64,000 nt of DNA from Hydrogenophilus thermoluteolus (GCF_003574215.1 NZ_AP018558.1:1697501-1761500), one strand, 5' to 3'. Counted from the stretch's first letter, positions 8,248 through 19,585 are shown. Notes: generated from the sequence alone by a model not told the origin. Numbers and translations are program-made.

Positions 8248-9048
8248 ATGCTCACCCTCTCTGAAACGCAATGGAGCACGTGGCTCGCCCTTTACGGGCT
8301 ACCCTTGTTTCGCGTGCTGGCACTCCTCACCGCCGCCCCGGTCTTTTCGAACCGTGCGGTTCCCACCCGCGTTCGCCTGGCGCTGGGGCTTGCGGTAACC
8401 TTGGTGCTTGCGCCCACGCTCGCGCCGCTTCTCAAGCCGCTACCGCTCGGCTCCTGGCTGATTCTGCCCGCGATCGTCAGCGAAATCCTCATCGGTGTCG
8501 CGATCGGTTTTTTCCTGCGCCTCATCTTCGCAGCGATCGATCTCGCTGCAGCGTTCGTCGGGTTCCAAATGGGGCTGTCGTTCGCCGTTTTCTTCAGCCC
8601 GACGAGCGGCGCACAGACCCCAGTCCTGAACGAGTTCATCGGGGTTTTCGCCACCCTTCTCTTTTTGGCGCTCGACGGTCATTTGATGCTGATTCTGGCG
8701 CTGGCGCGCAGCTTCGAATGGTTGCCACCGCTTGGCGGTCCTTGGGCATGGGAAGCCGGATGGGCGGTTGCGGTGCAAGTGCCTGCGATCCTCTTCACCA
8801 CCGCGTTCATGATCGCGCTCCCCGTGACCGCAGCCCTGTTGCTCACCAATATCGCGCTGGGTTTTCTCACCCGCACCGCGCCGCAACTCAACATCTTCGC
8901 GATCGGGTTTCCGATCACGATCACGATCGGTTTCTTGGCGCTCTGGGCCGTCTTTCCGGCGCTTGGAGAAGCGATGCAACAACTGTTCGTCGATGGGTTG
9001 TCGTGGGCTGAGCGCTTTCTCCACGCCCTGGGCGCGCTGCCCACCTAG
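8248..9048 (+). CDS. fliR: Flagellar export gate protein FliR
   Basis: A 266-residue polytopic membrane protein, the single-copy subunit of the FliPQR gate, close to the usual 260 residues. About six hydrophobic segments are visible, with PVFSNRAVPTRVRLALGLA near the N-terminus and GLSFAVFFSPTSG in the middle. The ATG at 8248 has an AGGGAAAAGG site and fits the family; an upstream in-frame ATG at 8203 would add 15 unlike residues. It ends the fliOPQR operon; flhB and flhA are far away on the other strand. Confidence 0.95.
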   Translation: MLTLSETQWSTWLALYGLPLFRVLALLTAAPVFSNRAVPTRVRLALGLAVTLVLAPTLAPLLKPLPLGSWLILPAIVSEILIGVAIGFFLRLIFAAIDLAAAFVGFQMGLSFAVFFSPTSGAQTPVLNEFIGVFATLLFLALDGHLMLILALARSFEWLPPLGGPWAWEAGWAVAVQVPAILFTTAFMIALPVTAALLLTNIALGFLTRTAPQLNIFAIGFPITITIGFLALWAVFPALGEAMQQLFVDGLSWAERFLHALGALPT

Positions 9049-9069
9049 CGATCGGGTACCATTACCCCC

Positions 9070-10044
9070 GTGACGACGACCGCATCCCCCCTCCCCCTAC
9101 CGGCGATCCTCGGTCCGACCGCGTGCGGCAAAACCGCGCTGGCGCTGGCGCTGGCCGAACGCTTTCCCGTCGAAGTGATCAGCGTCGACTCGGCGCTGGT
9201 CTATCGCGGCATGACGATTGGAACCGCGAAGCCGGATGCGTCCGAACGGGCCCGGTGTCCGCACCACCTGATCGATCTCGTCGAACCCGAAACAACCTAC
9301 ACAGCCGGGCGTTTCGTCGCCGACGCCGAGCGGGTAGCGGCAGAGATTGCTGCACGCGGCCGGATCCCGCTGTTGGTTGGCGGTACGATGCTCTACGCCA
9401 AGGCGTTGCACGAAGGCTTGGCGGCTTTGCCTGCCGCGGACGCCACGCTACGCGCCGAAATCGACGCACGCGCCGCACGCGAAGGGTGGCCGAAACTCCA
9501 TGCTTGGCTTGCGGAACACGATCCGGAAACGGCGGCACGGCTTTCGCCGAACGACCGGCAACGCATCCAACGCGCCCTCGAAGTGGTGTTGACCACGGGC
9601 AAACCCATGGCAGCGGTGCTGGCCGAGCACCAAGCACAAGCGCCGCGCGATCGACTGACCCTTTTGGCGTTGATTCCCGGGTCACGGACTTGGCTGCACG
9701 ACCGGATCGCGGCACGATTTCACCAAATGCTGGCCGCCGGGTTCGTCGCGGAAGTGGCGGCACTCCGGCAGCGCCCAGCCTTGACTGCGGAACATCCGTC
9801 GATGCGCGCAGTGGGCTACCGCCAGGTTTGGGCCTATCTGGACGGGCAACTGAGCGAAACGGAAATGATCGCGGCAGGCATTGCGGCGACACGCCAACTG
9901 GCGAAACGGCAACTGACCTGGTTGCGGCAATTCACGAACCGCTGGCCACGCGTCACGGTGCTCGATCCGTGTGACCCTCAGCTGATTGCCAAAGCCAGCG
10001 CCTGGCTTTGCCGGACTGCGATCGCTGCGACCACCAAAGCGTAG
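9070..10044 (+). CDS. miaA: tRNA dimethylallyltransferase MiaA
   Basis: A 324-residue enzyme that adds a dimethylallyl group to N6 of adenosine 37 in tRNAs reading UNN codons. The P-loop GPTACGKTAL sits at residues 15-24, followed by the conserved SVDSALVYRGMTIGTAKP block. It starts with GTG 22 bases after fliR. Its last 67 bases overlap the 3' end of the convergent membrane-protein gene. Confidence 0.96.
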   Translation: MTTTASPLPLPAILGPTACGKTALALALAERFPVEVISVDSALVYRGMTIGTAKPDASERARCPHHLIDLVEPETTYTAGRFVADAERVAAEIAARGRIPLLVGGTMLYAKALHEGLAALPAADATLRAEIDARAAREGWPKLHAWLAEHDPETAARLSPNDRQRIQRALEVVLTTGKPMAAVLAEHQAQAPRDRLTLLALIPGSRTWLHDRIAARFHQMLAAGFVAEVAALRQRPALTAEHPSMRAVGYRQVWAYLDGQLSETEMIAAGIAATRQLAKRQLTWLRQFTNRWPRVTVLDPCDPQLIAKASAWLCRTAIAATTKA

Positions 10045-11285
10045 CCGATCATCGCATAACGCCAGTTGCCCCGGGCGAGCTGGACTGCAGAGAGGCCGAA
10101 GCGCGCTTCCAGTAACAGATGGACCCCCGAAAGGGGGTTCACCGCCAACCCCAGTGCCCACGTACCCAAGAACATGAGCGCAAGCACGACAGGGTCTGGC
10201 GCCAGCGGCGCGAACCACGAACTGACGATGGTGATGGTGATCACCGCATGAACGCCAATGGAGGCAAGCGCGATCATCCCGGCCAAAGTCAAGGCGGCCA
10301 CGACCCAATCGAAACGGGCAACGGGTAACCAGTGGCCGATCACCGGCAGCCACGACTCGATGCCCACGGCGAACACCCCTGCGGCAAGGAAAAGCAGCAA
10401 CTCCCCGCGCATCAAGGGCAACCGCTCGACGATATGGTGGTAGAGCGTATGTTGCCACTCCGCTGCCGAGGCGCGAACCAGCAACACGACGAACGGCAAC
10501 CCCATTGCGGCAAGATTGATCACCGAAAGCATCGCCCAATCCGGACGCCATTCATGCCCCACGACGACCAGCGTTGCCATCGCGAACGGCAAAAACAACT
10601 GCCGTGGCGTCAACGGATAGTCGGGCAACGATGCCAATGCTTCGGCGGGATAACGGCGGACGATCTCGGCAATCGAAAACGCAATCAACACGACAGCCAG
10701 CGGCGCGCCATACTGCGCGATCGCAGCAAGCGACGCACCGGGTGCGTAGGTGATCGCCACCGCCATCGCGGCAAAGAACGGAGACCACAACGCCGCGGCG
10801 AGGAACCCGCGCGCCAGCGCCCGCGCCATCGGCTCAGGGAGCGGCGCGTGCGATCGCTTGACCAATTGTTCGACCGTGATCACGACCATCGAAAGATTGA
10901 TCACGGCACCGATGAGGTGCACCGCGCTCACCACTTGCAGCAGCCGCCGCCACGGCGGTGCTGGACGCGTTTCCGCACGCACCGCAGGCGGCGCTGGCGC
11001 GACCAACTGCAAAAAGGTGACGCTGGCGAGCATCGCGATCAGGAGTGTATTTTGAGTGAGCATTTTCGCCCACGCCACGGAATGCCCCGTCGCCGCTGCC
11101 GAGAGCGCAAGCAGCAGACCGATTCCCAAGAGCGCGCCGACGGTGCGCTTTTGCCGCGCGTCGAGCTGCGGAAAGAGCCACGGCGTCAATAGCCAGGCAA
11201 GCGCGCCCGCCCACGGCAAGGTGGGCGCACCCATCCCCCCTGTGGTGGCGAGCAGCGCCACCGCAAAAATCCCCCAACCGCGCAT
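9978..11285 (-). CDS. Polytopic membrane protein of unknown function
   Basis: A 435-residue, strongly hydrophobic protein with roughly ten to twelve predicted transmembrane helices. No family was recognised with certainty. Two regions look like transporter half-repeats (one around INLSMVVITVEQLV, one around NPLSGVHLLLEARFGLS), reminiscent of ion-transporter-superfamily carriers, but that is only an impression. It starts six bases after the purM stop on the same strand, so it is likely cotranscribed with purM, and its 3' end runs 67 bases into miaA on the opposite strand. Confidence 0.7.
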   Translation of the reverse strand: MRGWGIFAVALLATTGGMGAPTLPWAGALAWLLTPWLFPQLDARQKRTVGALLGIGLLLALSAAATGHSVAWAKMLTQNTLLIAMLASVTFLQLVAPAPPAVRAETRPAPPWRRLLQVVSAVHLIGAVINLSMVVITVEQLVKRSHAPLPEPMARALARGFLAAALWSPFFAAMAVAITYAPGASLAAIAQYGAPLAVVLIAFSIAEIVRRYPAEALASLPDYPLTPRQLFLPFAMATLVVVGHEWRPDWAMLSVINLAAMGLPFVVLLVRASAAEWQHTLYHHIVERLPLMRGELLLFLAAGVFAVGIESWLPVIGHWLPVARFDWVVAALTLAGMIALASIGVHAVITITIVSSWFAPLAPDPVVLALMFLGTWALGLAVNPLSGVHLLLEARFGLSAVQLARGNWRYAMIGYALVVAAIAVRQSQALALAIS

Positions 11286-11291
11286 CGGCGA

Positions 11292-12341
11292 TCAGACGTA
11301 CCGCACGTGCGGCGCCCCTTCGTGCGCGACGATCGCGCCAATCCGGTAGACCCTTTCCCCCATCGCCGCAAGGGTTGCCGCAACCGCATCCGCGGCACCG
11401 GGGTCGACCACCACCGTCATACCGATGCCGCAGTTGAAAACACGCAGCATCTCATCGTCCGCGACCTCCCCGTGCGCTTGCAGCCATTGGAAGAGTTCCG
11501 GGCGTGGCCACCCGTTGCGCTCGATTTCAGCCGCCGTGCCTTGCGGCAGCACGCGCGGCAGGTTTTCGGTCAATCCGCCGCCCGTGATGTGCGCCAGCGC
11601 CTTGATCGCGTCGCGGTGCGCCGCGCGTGCGGCGAGGATACTCTTCACGTAGAGCCGCGTTGGCGCCATCACTGCGTCGCGCAGTGGCTGCCCGTCGAGC
11701 ACCACGTTGGCATCCGCCTCTGGGTCCTCCCCCAGCCCCGAACGGGCCAAAATCTTGCGAATGAGCGAATAGCCATTGGAATGGGCACCGCTACTGCCCA
11801 ACCCAAGCACCACGTCCCCTGGTGCCACGTTCTTGCCATCGAGCAACTGCGCGCGCTCGACCACCCCCACCGCGAAACCGGCCAGGTCGTATTCGCCATC
11901 GGGGTACATATCGGGCATCTCTGCCGTCTCCCCGCCGATCAGCGCGCACCCACACGCTTCGCACGCCTGAGCGATACCGGCGACCACCCGTTCGGCAACC
12001 CCGACGTCGAGCCGACCACACGCGAAGTAGTCGAGGAAAAAGAGCGGCTCTGCCCCTTGCACCAGGATGTCATTGACGCTCATCGCCACCAGGTCTTGGC
12101 CGACGGTGTCGTGACGATCCCACGCGAACGCCAATTTCAGCTTGGTACCAACACCGTCGGTCCCCGAAACCAGCACGGGATCGCGATAGCGCTGCCCCAA
12201 AGCGAAGAGCGCCCCAAAGCCGCCGATACCGGCAAGCACTTCTGGCCGCATCGTCCGCGCGGCCCAAGGTTTGATGCGGTCAACGAGCGCGTCCCCAGCG
12301 TCGATATCGACACCGGCATCCCGATAAGTCAATCCCGCCAC
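11292..12341 (-). CDS. purM: Phosphoribosylformylglycinamidine cyclo-ligase (AIR synthetase)
   Basis: A 349-residue enzyme of de novo purine synthesis that closes FGAM to AIR using ATP. Recognisable blocks are the N-terminal TYRDAGVDIDAGDALVDRIK, VSGTDGVGTKLKLA, DILVQGAEPLFFLDYFA and ALIGGETAEMPDMY. Length is typical. The start is a GTG with a strong AAGGGAG site. The divergent hda gene begins about 95 bases away, an arrangement often seen in Beta- and Gammaproteobacteria. Confidence 0.96.
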   Translation of the reverse strand: MAGLTYRDAGVDIDAGDALVDRIKPWAARTMRPEVLAGIGGFGALFALGQRYRDPVLVSGTDGVGTKLKLAFAWDRHDTVGQDLVAMSVNDILVQGAEPLFFLDYFACGRLDVGVAERVVAGIAQACEACGCALIGGETAEMPDMYPDGEYDLAGFAVGVVERAQLLDGKNVAPGDVVLGLGSSGAHSNGYSLIRKILARSGLGEDPEADANVVLDGQPLRDAVMAPTRLYVKSILAARAAHRDAIKALAHITGGGLTENLPRVLPQGTAAEIERNGWPRPELFQWLQAHGEVADDEMLRVFNCGIGMTVVVDPGAADAVAATLAAMGERVYRIGAIVAHEGAPHVRYV

Positions 12342-12436
12342 GTTCGGCTCCCTTGCAGAAATGGTTGGTCACGGCGATAATTCGCACTTTCCGAATTGTA
12401 CGACGAACGGTTACCGAGACGCGAGACACCCGGCCG

Positions 12437-13132
12437 GTGCAACTGCTACTGGATCTTTTCGACCCTCTGCCCCAACGCTTCGACAATTTCGAACCGCTGG
12501 GCAACGAAGCGCTCGTTGCGACGCTCGAACGGTTTGCCGTAAACGAACCGATGCCGGGGGTGACCACCCCTCATCTCGCGATTTGGGGGCCAGCGGGAAG
12601 CGGCAAAAGCCACCTGTTGCACGCCGTCGCGGAAACGGTGCGCCGTAACGGCAACGTCGCCTGCTACTGCCCGTTGCGCGAACCGTTTCTCGAACCGCCA
12701 CCGCAATTGTCGGGTGCCGTGGTCCTCTTCGACGATCTCGACGTGGCGGACGCCGCGGCACAAGAGGCGCTCTTTCATGCGTTCAACCGCGCCGAACGCC
12801 TCAAGCAGCGGTGGTTGGTCGCGGCGAACGCCCCGCCGCATCAATTGCCTTTGCGGGAAGATCTGCGCACCCGGTTGGCGCTGCTTCCCCTCCTGCCGGT
12901 AACGCCGCTCGACGACACAGGGCGGGCGCGCCTCATCGCGAGACGTGCCGCAGAATGGGGGGTAGCGATTTCCGACGATGCCGTGCGCTTTTTGCTCACC
13001 CATGCGTCGCGGGCCATTCCCGAGCTCTTGCTGGTACTCGAAGCCGCCAGCGAAGAGAGCCTGCGCCGGGGCAAACCGATCACCGCACCGCTCGTCAAAG
13101 CGGTGTGGCAACTGATTTCACAGGAACCCTGA
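12437..13132 (+). CDS. hda: DnaA-related regulatory inactivator Hda
   Basis: A 231-residue protein related to the DnaA AAA+ domain; Hda promotes hydrolysis of DnaA-bound ATP after initiation. The N-terminal QLLLDL matches the clamp-binding motif of Hda proteins, GPAGSGKS at residues 51-58 is Walker A, and VVLFDDLD is Walker B. The frame is open to a TTG at 12353, but the GTG at 12437 puts the clamp-binding motif at the N-terminus as in the family, so it was chosen. The ribosome site before it is weak. The HAD gene starts four bases after the stop. Confidence 0.88.
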   Translation: MQLLLDLFDPLPQRFDNFEPLGNEALVATLERFAVNEPMPGVTTPHLAIWGPAGSGKSHLLHAVAETVRRNGNVACYCPLREPFLEPPPQLSGAVVLFDDLDVADAAAQEALFHAFNRAERLKQRWLVAANAPPHQLPLREDLRTRLALLPLLPVTPLDDTGRARLIARRAAEWGVAISDDAVRFLLTHASRAIPELLLVLEAASEESLRRGKPITAPLVKAVWQLISQEP

Positions 13133-13135
13133 ACG

Positions 13136-13819
13136 ATGGATTTGACCCTGTTCGATCTGGACAATACGCTACTTGCCGGTGACTCCGACTTCAACTGGGC
13201 GCAATTCCTCATCGGCAAAGGCTTGATCGACCGCGAGCTGCACGAAGCGAAAAACCAGCAGTTCTACGACGACTATCTGGCCGGTACGCTCGACATCGAC
13301 GCCTTCTTGGCGTTTCAACTCGCCCCCCTGGCGCGCCACGATCGGGAAACGTTGGAAGCGCTGCGCGCCGAATACCTGGAGACGGTCGTCCGCCCGATGA
13401 TGTTGCCGCGCGCGCAAGCCGAAGTCGCAGCGGCCCGTGCGCGCGGTGACCTCGTTGCGGTCGTCACCGCGACCAACGCCTTCGTCACCGGCCCGATCGC
13501 CCGCGCGTTCGGTATCGAACACCTGATCGCGACGATCCCCGAGGTGGAACACGGCCGTTTCACCGGCCGCTGCCGCGGCACACCGGCGTTTCAAGCGGGC
13601 AAGATCGCGCGCGTCGAGGCGTGGCTGGAGTCGCTGGGTTATTGGTGGAATTCGTTTACGACGATCCGCTTCTACAGCGATTCGCACAACGACCTGCCGC
13701 TCCTTACCCGCGTCGATGAGCCGATCGCGGTCGATCCCGATCCGACGTTGCGCGAAGCCGCGCAGCGTAACGGCTGGCGTATCGTCTCGTTCCGGGAGCC
13801 GATGGAAGATGATTCGTAA
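13136..13819 (+). CDS. HAD-superfamily IB phosphatase (phosphoserine phosphatase-like)
   Basis: A 227-residue HAD hydrolase of the IB group (SerB-like/CicA-like). Motif I is DLDNTLLAGD at residues 7-16, the motif II Thr lies in VVTATNAF, and the motif III Asp pair is in FYSDSHNDLPLL. Proteins of this type next to hda and pcnB are usually annotated as histidinol-phosphatase or phosphoserine phosphatase homologues, but substrate cannot be told from sequence. It follows hda by four bases and overlaps pcnB by 11 bases. Confidence 0.88.
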   Translation: MDLTLFDLDNTLLAGDSDFNWAQFLIGKGLIDRELHEAKNQQFYDDYLAGTLDIDAFLAFQLAPLARHDRETLEALRAEYLETVVRPMMLPRAQAEVAAARARGDLVAVVTATNAFVTGPIARAFGIEHLIATIPEVEHGRFTGRCRGTPAFQAGKIARVEAWLESLGYWWNSFTTIRFYSDSHNDLPLLTRVDEPIAVDPDPTLREAAQRNGWRIVSFREPMEDDS

Positions 13820-15197
13820 AATTTTGCGCACACTCACCGCCAAAATCGCTCCGCGCCCGAAACCTGCGGTATTGAACGCGGCGCACTACGGCATCGCCCC
13901 GGAGCGGATCTCCCCTGCGGCACGGCGGGTGTGTGAAACGCTGCAACGCAACGGCCATCAGGGATTGATCGTCGGCGGCGCGGTGCGCGACCTGATTTTG
14001 GGGCGCAAACCCAAAGATTTCGACGTCGCGACCGACGCGCCCCCGGAGCGGGTGCGCGCCCTTTTCCGCCGTTCCCGGATCATCGGCCGCCGCTTTCGCA
14101 TCGTCCATGTCTATGCGGGACGGGAAACGGTCGAAGTGACCACGTTTCGCGCCCACGTCGACCCCAACGCGCTGGCCACGGACGAACATGGCCGTATTCT
14201 CGAAGACAACGTCTTTGGCACCATCGAAGAGGACGCGCTGCGCCGCGACTTCACCGCGAATGCGCTCTACTACGACCCGATTCAAGGCGTGATCCACGAC
14301 TTCCACCACGGCGTGGGTGACCTGCAAGCGGGTGTGCTGCGGATGATCGGCGACCCCGAAAAGCGCTACCGCGAAGACCCCGTGCGGATGCTTCGTGCCG
14401 TGCGCCTGGCCACGAAGCTCGGCTTGACGATCGATGCGGCCGCACGGGCGCCACTGCGCCGCCTTGCGCCGCTTCTTGCGAACGTTCCCCAAGCACGGTT
14501 GGTCGATGAACTCATCAAAGTCCTTACTTCCGGTCGCGCGCTGCACTGCCTGGCGCGTCTGCAGGAAGAGGGATTGGCCGAACACGCTCTCGCGCCGGTA
14601 GAGCGGTTGCTTGCCGTGCCCCACTACCGTACGTTTCTCGAGATCGCGCTTGACGCAACCGACCGGCGAATTCACGAGGGAAAACCGGTTTCCCCCGCGT
14701 TCACGCTTGGCGCGATGCTCTGGCCGGTGGTGCGTGAAGCGTGGGTTGCCGGGGAACAGGCCGGACTGCCCCGCGTGCCGGCACTGCAAGCGGCATGCGA
14801 CGAAGTCCTTTCCGGAGATTTCGCGGCGCTCGCGCTGACGCGCGCGATGGCTGCCGACATGCGGGAACTTTGGTTGCTGCAACCCCGGTTCGAGAAACGG
14901 ACGGGGAAATACCCGTATCGGCTGCTTACACAACCGCGTTACCGAGCGGCATGGGACTTCCTGATGTTGCGGGTCTGCGCCGGCGAAGTGCCCGAAGCGC
15001 TGGGCATGTGGTGGGAACGCTTCGCCCACGCCAGCGAAGCCGAACGCGCCGAACTGATCCGCGCCGCGCAACAGGGAAACGCCCCTGGCAAGAAAAAACG
15101 CCGGCGCCGCAAGAAAGCGAAACCGCGCTCCGCGGACGCTGCCGTCGCACAAACGGATGCGGCGCCACCCGTTGCGACACCGAGCAAGGAGGCGTGA
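13809..15197 (+). CDS. pcnB: Poly(A) polymerase I
   Basis: A 462-residue nucleotidyltransferase that adds poly(A) tails to RNA for decay. The catalytic block GGAVRDLILGRKPKDFDVAT lies near residues 57-76 with the Asp pair in DFD, and the RNA-binding EDPVRMLRAVRLATKLG block follows at about 195. The C-terminus is very basic (KKKRRRRKKAK), typical of PcnB and separating it from CCA-adding enzymes. The ATG lies inside the HAD gene end; the stop overlaps the folK start. Confidence 0.95.
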   Translation: MIRKILRTLTAKIAPRPKPAVLNAAHYGIAPERISPAARRVCETLQRNGHQGLIVGGAVRDLILGRKPKDFDVATDAPPERVRALFRRSRIIGRRFRIVHVYAGRETVEVTTFRAHVDPNALATDEHGRILEDNVFGTIEEDALRRDFTANALYYDPIQGVIHDFHHGVGDLQAGVLRMIGDPEKRYREDPVRMLRAVRLATKLGLTIDAAARAPLRRLAPLLANVPQARLVDELIKVLTSGRALHCLARLQEEGLAEHALAPVERLLAVPHYRTFLEIALDATDRRIHEGKPVSPAFTLGAMLWPVVREAWVAGEQAGLPRVPALQAACDEVLSGDFAALALTRAMAADMRELWLLQPRFEKRTGKYPYRLLTQPRYRAAWDFLMLRVCAGEVPEALGMWWERFAHASEAERAELIRAAQQGNAPGKKKRRRRKKAKPRSADAAVAQTDAAPPVATPSKEA

Positions 15198-15748
15198 TGA
15201 CCCAAAACCCTTTCGTCACGGCCTATGTCGGCCTTGGCGCGAACTTGGGAGACGCCCCTGGGCAACTGGCTGCCGCGGCACAGTGCCTCACGCTGCTGCC
15301 CCAAACCGAAGTGATCGCGCTCTCGCACCTCTACCGCAGCGGCGCGATCGAGGTCGATGCCCCGCAACCCGACTACTACAACGCGGTTGCGGCGCTGCGT
15401 ACCCAGCTCGATGCCGAGGCGCTGCTTGCTGCGTTACTCGCGCTCGAAGCGCGTTTCGGCCGCATCCGCACGGGCTACCATTCGCCGCGGACGCTGGATC
15501 TCGATCTACTCCTCTACGGCAACGAACGCTATTGCTTGCCGCACCTGACCGTACCCCATCCGCGGCTTCACCAGCGCGCGTTCGTGCTGTTACCACTCTT
15601 GGAGCTGGCCCCGGACCTGACCGCACCGGGCCTGGGGCGGTTACTCGACTACCTACCGGCCGTAGCGGCGCAGCCGATTACTCGGATCGCGCCGCTTGCC
15701 GCACCCGAATCGACACGTTTGCAACCGATAGAGGCTTTGGCACAATGA
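15197..15748 (+). CDS. folK: 2-amino-4-hydroxy-6-hydroxymethyldihydropteridine pyrophosphokinase
   Basis: A 183-residue HPPK enzyme of folate synthesis, transferring pyrophosphate from ATP to the pterin. The N-terminal VGLGANLGD, the central EARFGRIR and the signature PRTLDLDLLLYG are all present, with the two Asp residues that bind Mg. Length is normal. The start overlaps the pcnB stop by ATGA. The pcnB-folK-panB-panC order is widespread in Proteobacteria. Confidence 0.96.
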   Translation: MTQNPFVTAYVGLGANLGDAPGQLAAAAQCLTLLPQTEVIALSHLYRSGAIEVDAPQPDYYNAVAALRTQLDAEALLAALLALEARFGRIRTGYHSPRTLDLDLLLYGNERYCLPHLTVPHPRLHQRAFVLLPLLELAPDLTAPGLGRLLDYLPAVAAQPITRIAPLAAPESTRLQPIEALAQ

Positions 15749-15783
15749 CACCCTATGCGCAACCCAACCCGGGAGCCACGGCG

Positions 15784-16599
15784 ATGAACGCTGCAGATAA
15801 AGCATCACCCGTAACCCTGACCACGCTGCAACGCATGCGGGAAAACGGTGAGAAGATCGCGATGCTCACCTGTTATGACGCCGCGTTTGCCGCACTGCTC
15901 GATCGTGCCGGCGTCGATGTCCTGCTGGTCGGGGACTCGCTGGGCAACGTCATTCAAGGGCACAAGACGACGTTACCGGTGACCCTCGAACAAATGTGTT
16001 ACCACACGGCGTGCGTCGCACGCGGTGCGCACCGCCCCTTCATCGTCGCCGACCTGCCTTTCGGCAGCTACCAGCAAAGCCCCGAACAGGCGTTCGCCAG
16101 CGCAGCACAACTGATGGCGGCCGGCGCCCAAATGGTGAAGCTCGAAGGGGGCATGCCGATGGTCGATACCGTGCAATTCCTGGTCGAACGCGGTATCCCG
16201 GTCTGCGCCCACATCGGCTTCACCCCGCAAGCGGTCAACCAACTGGGCGGGTACCGAGTGCAAGGGCGCTTGGAGGCGGAAGCCGAACGGCTCTATCTCG
16301 AAGCCTCGGCGCTGGAGTCTGCTGGTGCGGCGATGATCGTGCTCGAAATGGTGCCGCGCGCGGTCGCAAAAGAGGTCACCCGCCGCACCGACGAAATGAT
16401 CACGATCGGCATCGGCGCCGCCCCCGAATGTCACGGGCAAGTGCTCGTCCTCTACGACATCCTCGACATTTTTCCGGGACGCAAAGCCCGTTTCGTACAA
16501 AACTTCCTTGCCGGCGCAGAAAGCATCCACGCTGCGGTTGCCGCGTACGTCAACGCCGTGAAAAGCGGCGCGTTTCCCACGGAAGCGCACTGTTACTGA
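15784..16599 (+). CDS. panB: Ketopantoate hydroxymethyltransferase
   Basis: A 271-residue enzyme that makes ketopantoate from alpha-ketoisovalerate and methylene-THF, the first committed step to pantothenate and CoA. The blocks MLTCYDAAFA, LLVGDSLGNVIQGH, VKLEGG and HIGFTPQ are visible. The ATG at 15784 has a GGGAG site about seven bases upstream; an in-frame ATG at 15745 overlapping the folK stop is possible and would add 13 residues. It is followed by panC after 48 bases. Confidence 0.95.
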   Translation: MNAADKASPVTLTTLQRMRENGEKIAMLTCYDAAFAALLDRAGVDVLLVGDSLGNVIQGHKTTLPVTLEQMCYHTACVARGAHRPFIVADLPFGSYQQSPEQAFASAAQLMAAGAQMVKLEGGMPMVDTVQFLVERGIPVCAHIGFTPQAVNQLGGYRVQGRLEAEAERLYLEASALESAGAAMIVLEMVPRAVAKEVTRRTDEMITIGIGAAPECHGQVLVLYDILDIFPGRKARFVQNFLAGAESIHAAVAAYVNAVKSGAFPTEAHCY

Positions 16600-16647
16600 C
16601 GCGGTGCCGCAAAACATCGAACCGATCCGACGACGCACGGAGGGGTG

Positions 16648-17505
16648 ATGGACCGCACGTTACAGACCTTCACGACGATCCGCGCCTGGCGCGAACACCG
16701 CGCCACGCTCGGTGAGGTGGCTTTCGTCCCGACGATGGGCGCGCTGCACGAAGGCCATTTGGCGCTCGCACGGCAAGCGCTCGCGCGCACGCCCAACGTG
16801 GTGGTGAGCATCTTCGTCAACCCGCTGCAATTCGGTCAAAACGAAGACTACGGCCGTTACCCGCGGATGCTCGAACGCGATGCGGCGCTGTTGCAATCAC
16901 TCGGGGTGCCGTATCTCTTTGCGCCCGACGTCGCGGAAATGTACCCGGAGCCGCAGCAGTTCTTCGTCGAACCCCCGGAACGCTACGCCGCGATTCTGGA
17001 AGGAGCCGCGCGCCCGGGTCACTTCCGCGGTGTTGCTACCGTGGTGATGAAGCTCTTTGCGATCATCCAACCCACGATCGCCCTCTTTGGCAAGAAAGAT
17101 TACCAACAGTTGATGATCCTACGCCGCATGGTGGAACAATTCGCGTTGCCGATCACCATCGAAGCGGGCGAGACCGTCCGCGCCGACGACGGATTGGCGC
17201 TCTCTTCTCGCAACGCCTACCTCTCGCCAGCGGAACGGCAGGAAGCGCCGCGGCTCTTCCAGGTGCTCAAAGCCACGGCCGACGCCCTCCGTTCGGGGCA
17301 AGGGGATTATGCTGCGCTGGAACAAGAGGCGATCGCCACGCTCGCCCGCCACGGCTGGCAACCGGATTACGTTGCGATCCGGCGGCAACACGACTTGCAG
17401 CCACCTTGCTGCACCCCGCCCGATTTGGCCGCAGAACCCCTTGTCGTCTTGGGCGCGGCCCGCTTGGGAACGACACGGTTGATCGACAACATCGAGGTGG
17501 GGTGA
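16648..17505 (+). CDS. panC: Pantothenate synthetase
   Basis: A 285-residue ligase joining pantoate and beta-alanine with ATP. The HIGH-type motif is MGALHEGHLAL near residue 29, QFGQNEDYGRYP follows, and KDYQQLMILRRMV and SSRNAYLSP are typical. The ATG at 16648 has GGAGG four bases upstream; a GTG directly before it (16645) is in the same frame. Together with panB, and coaD further along, it supplies the CoA pathway. No terminator for the plus strand is evident after the stop. Confidence 0.95.
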   Translation: MDRTLQTFTTIRAWREHRATLGEVAFVPTMGALHEGHLALARQALARTPNVVVSIFVNPLQFGQNEDYGRYPRMLERDAALLQSLGVPYLFAPDVAEMYPEPQQFFVEPPERYAAILEGAARPGHFRGVATVVMKLFAIIQPTIALFGKKDYQQLMILRRMVEQFALPITIEAGETVRADDGLALSSRNAYLSPAERQEAPRLFQVLKATADALRSGQGDYAALEQEAIATLARHGWQPDYVAIRRQHDLQPPCCTPPDLAAEPLVVLGAARLGTTRLIDNIEVG

Positions 17506-17550
17506 AGAAGATCACCCCATTGGTCGAAGGGTAGCCTACTCGCGAGCGAC

Positions 17551-17612
17551 AAAAAAACCCGGCCATAAGGCCGGGGGTAATCTCCTCTTTGTGAAGCGGG
17601 CATTACGCCCGC
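17551..17612 (-). terminator. Rho-independent terminator of acs, with a second hairpin
   Basis: Read on the minus strand, a perfect 7-bp GC stem (17558-17564 with 17569-17575, loop of four) is followed by seven T residues (17551-17557), a classic intrinsic terminator 55 bases after the acs stop. A second perfect 6-bp stem (17596-17601 with 17607-17612) lies between it and acs and may protect the 3' end. The T-run lies on the minus-strand side only, so this serves acs and not panC. Confidence 0.85.
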
Positions 17613-17629
17613 CCTCCTCCATCTGTTCG

Positions 17630-19585
<1,956 letters not shown>

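Noticed and set aside
12353..12436. Longer hda starting at TTG 12353
   Set aside because: The extra 28 residues are not like any Hda, and the conserved clamp-binding QLLLDL begins right after the GTG at 12437.
13704..15152. 482-codon open frame on the minus strand
   Set aside because: Antisense to pcnB, which is an unmistakable gene; composition is atypical for protein.
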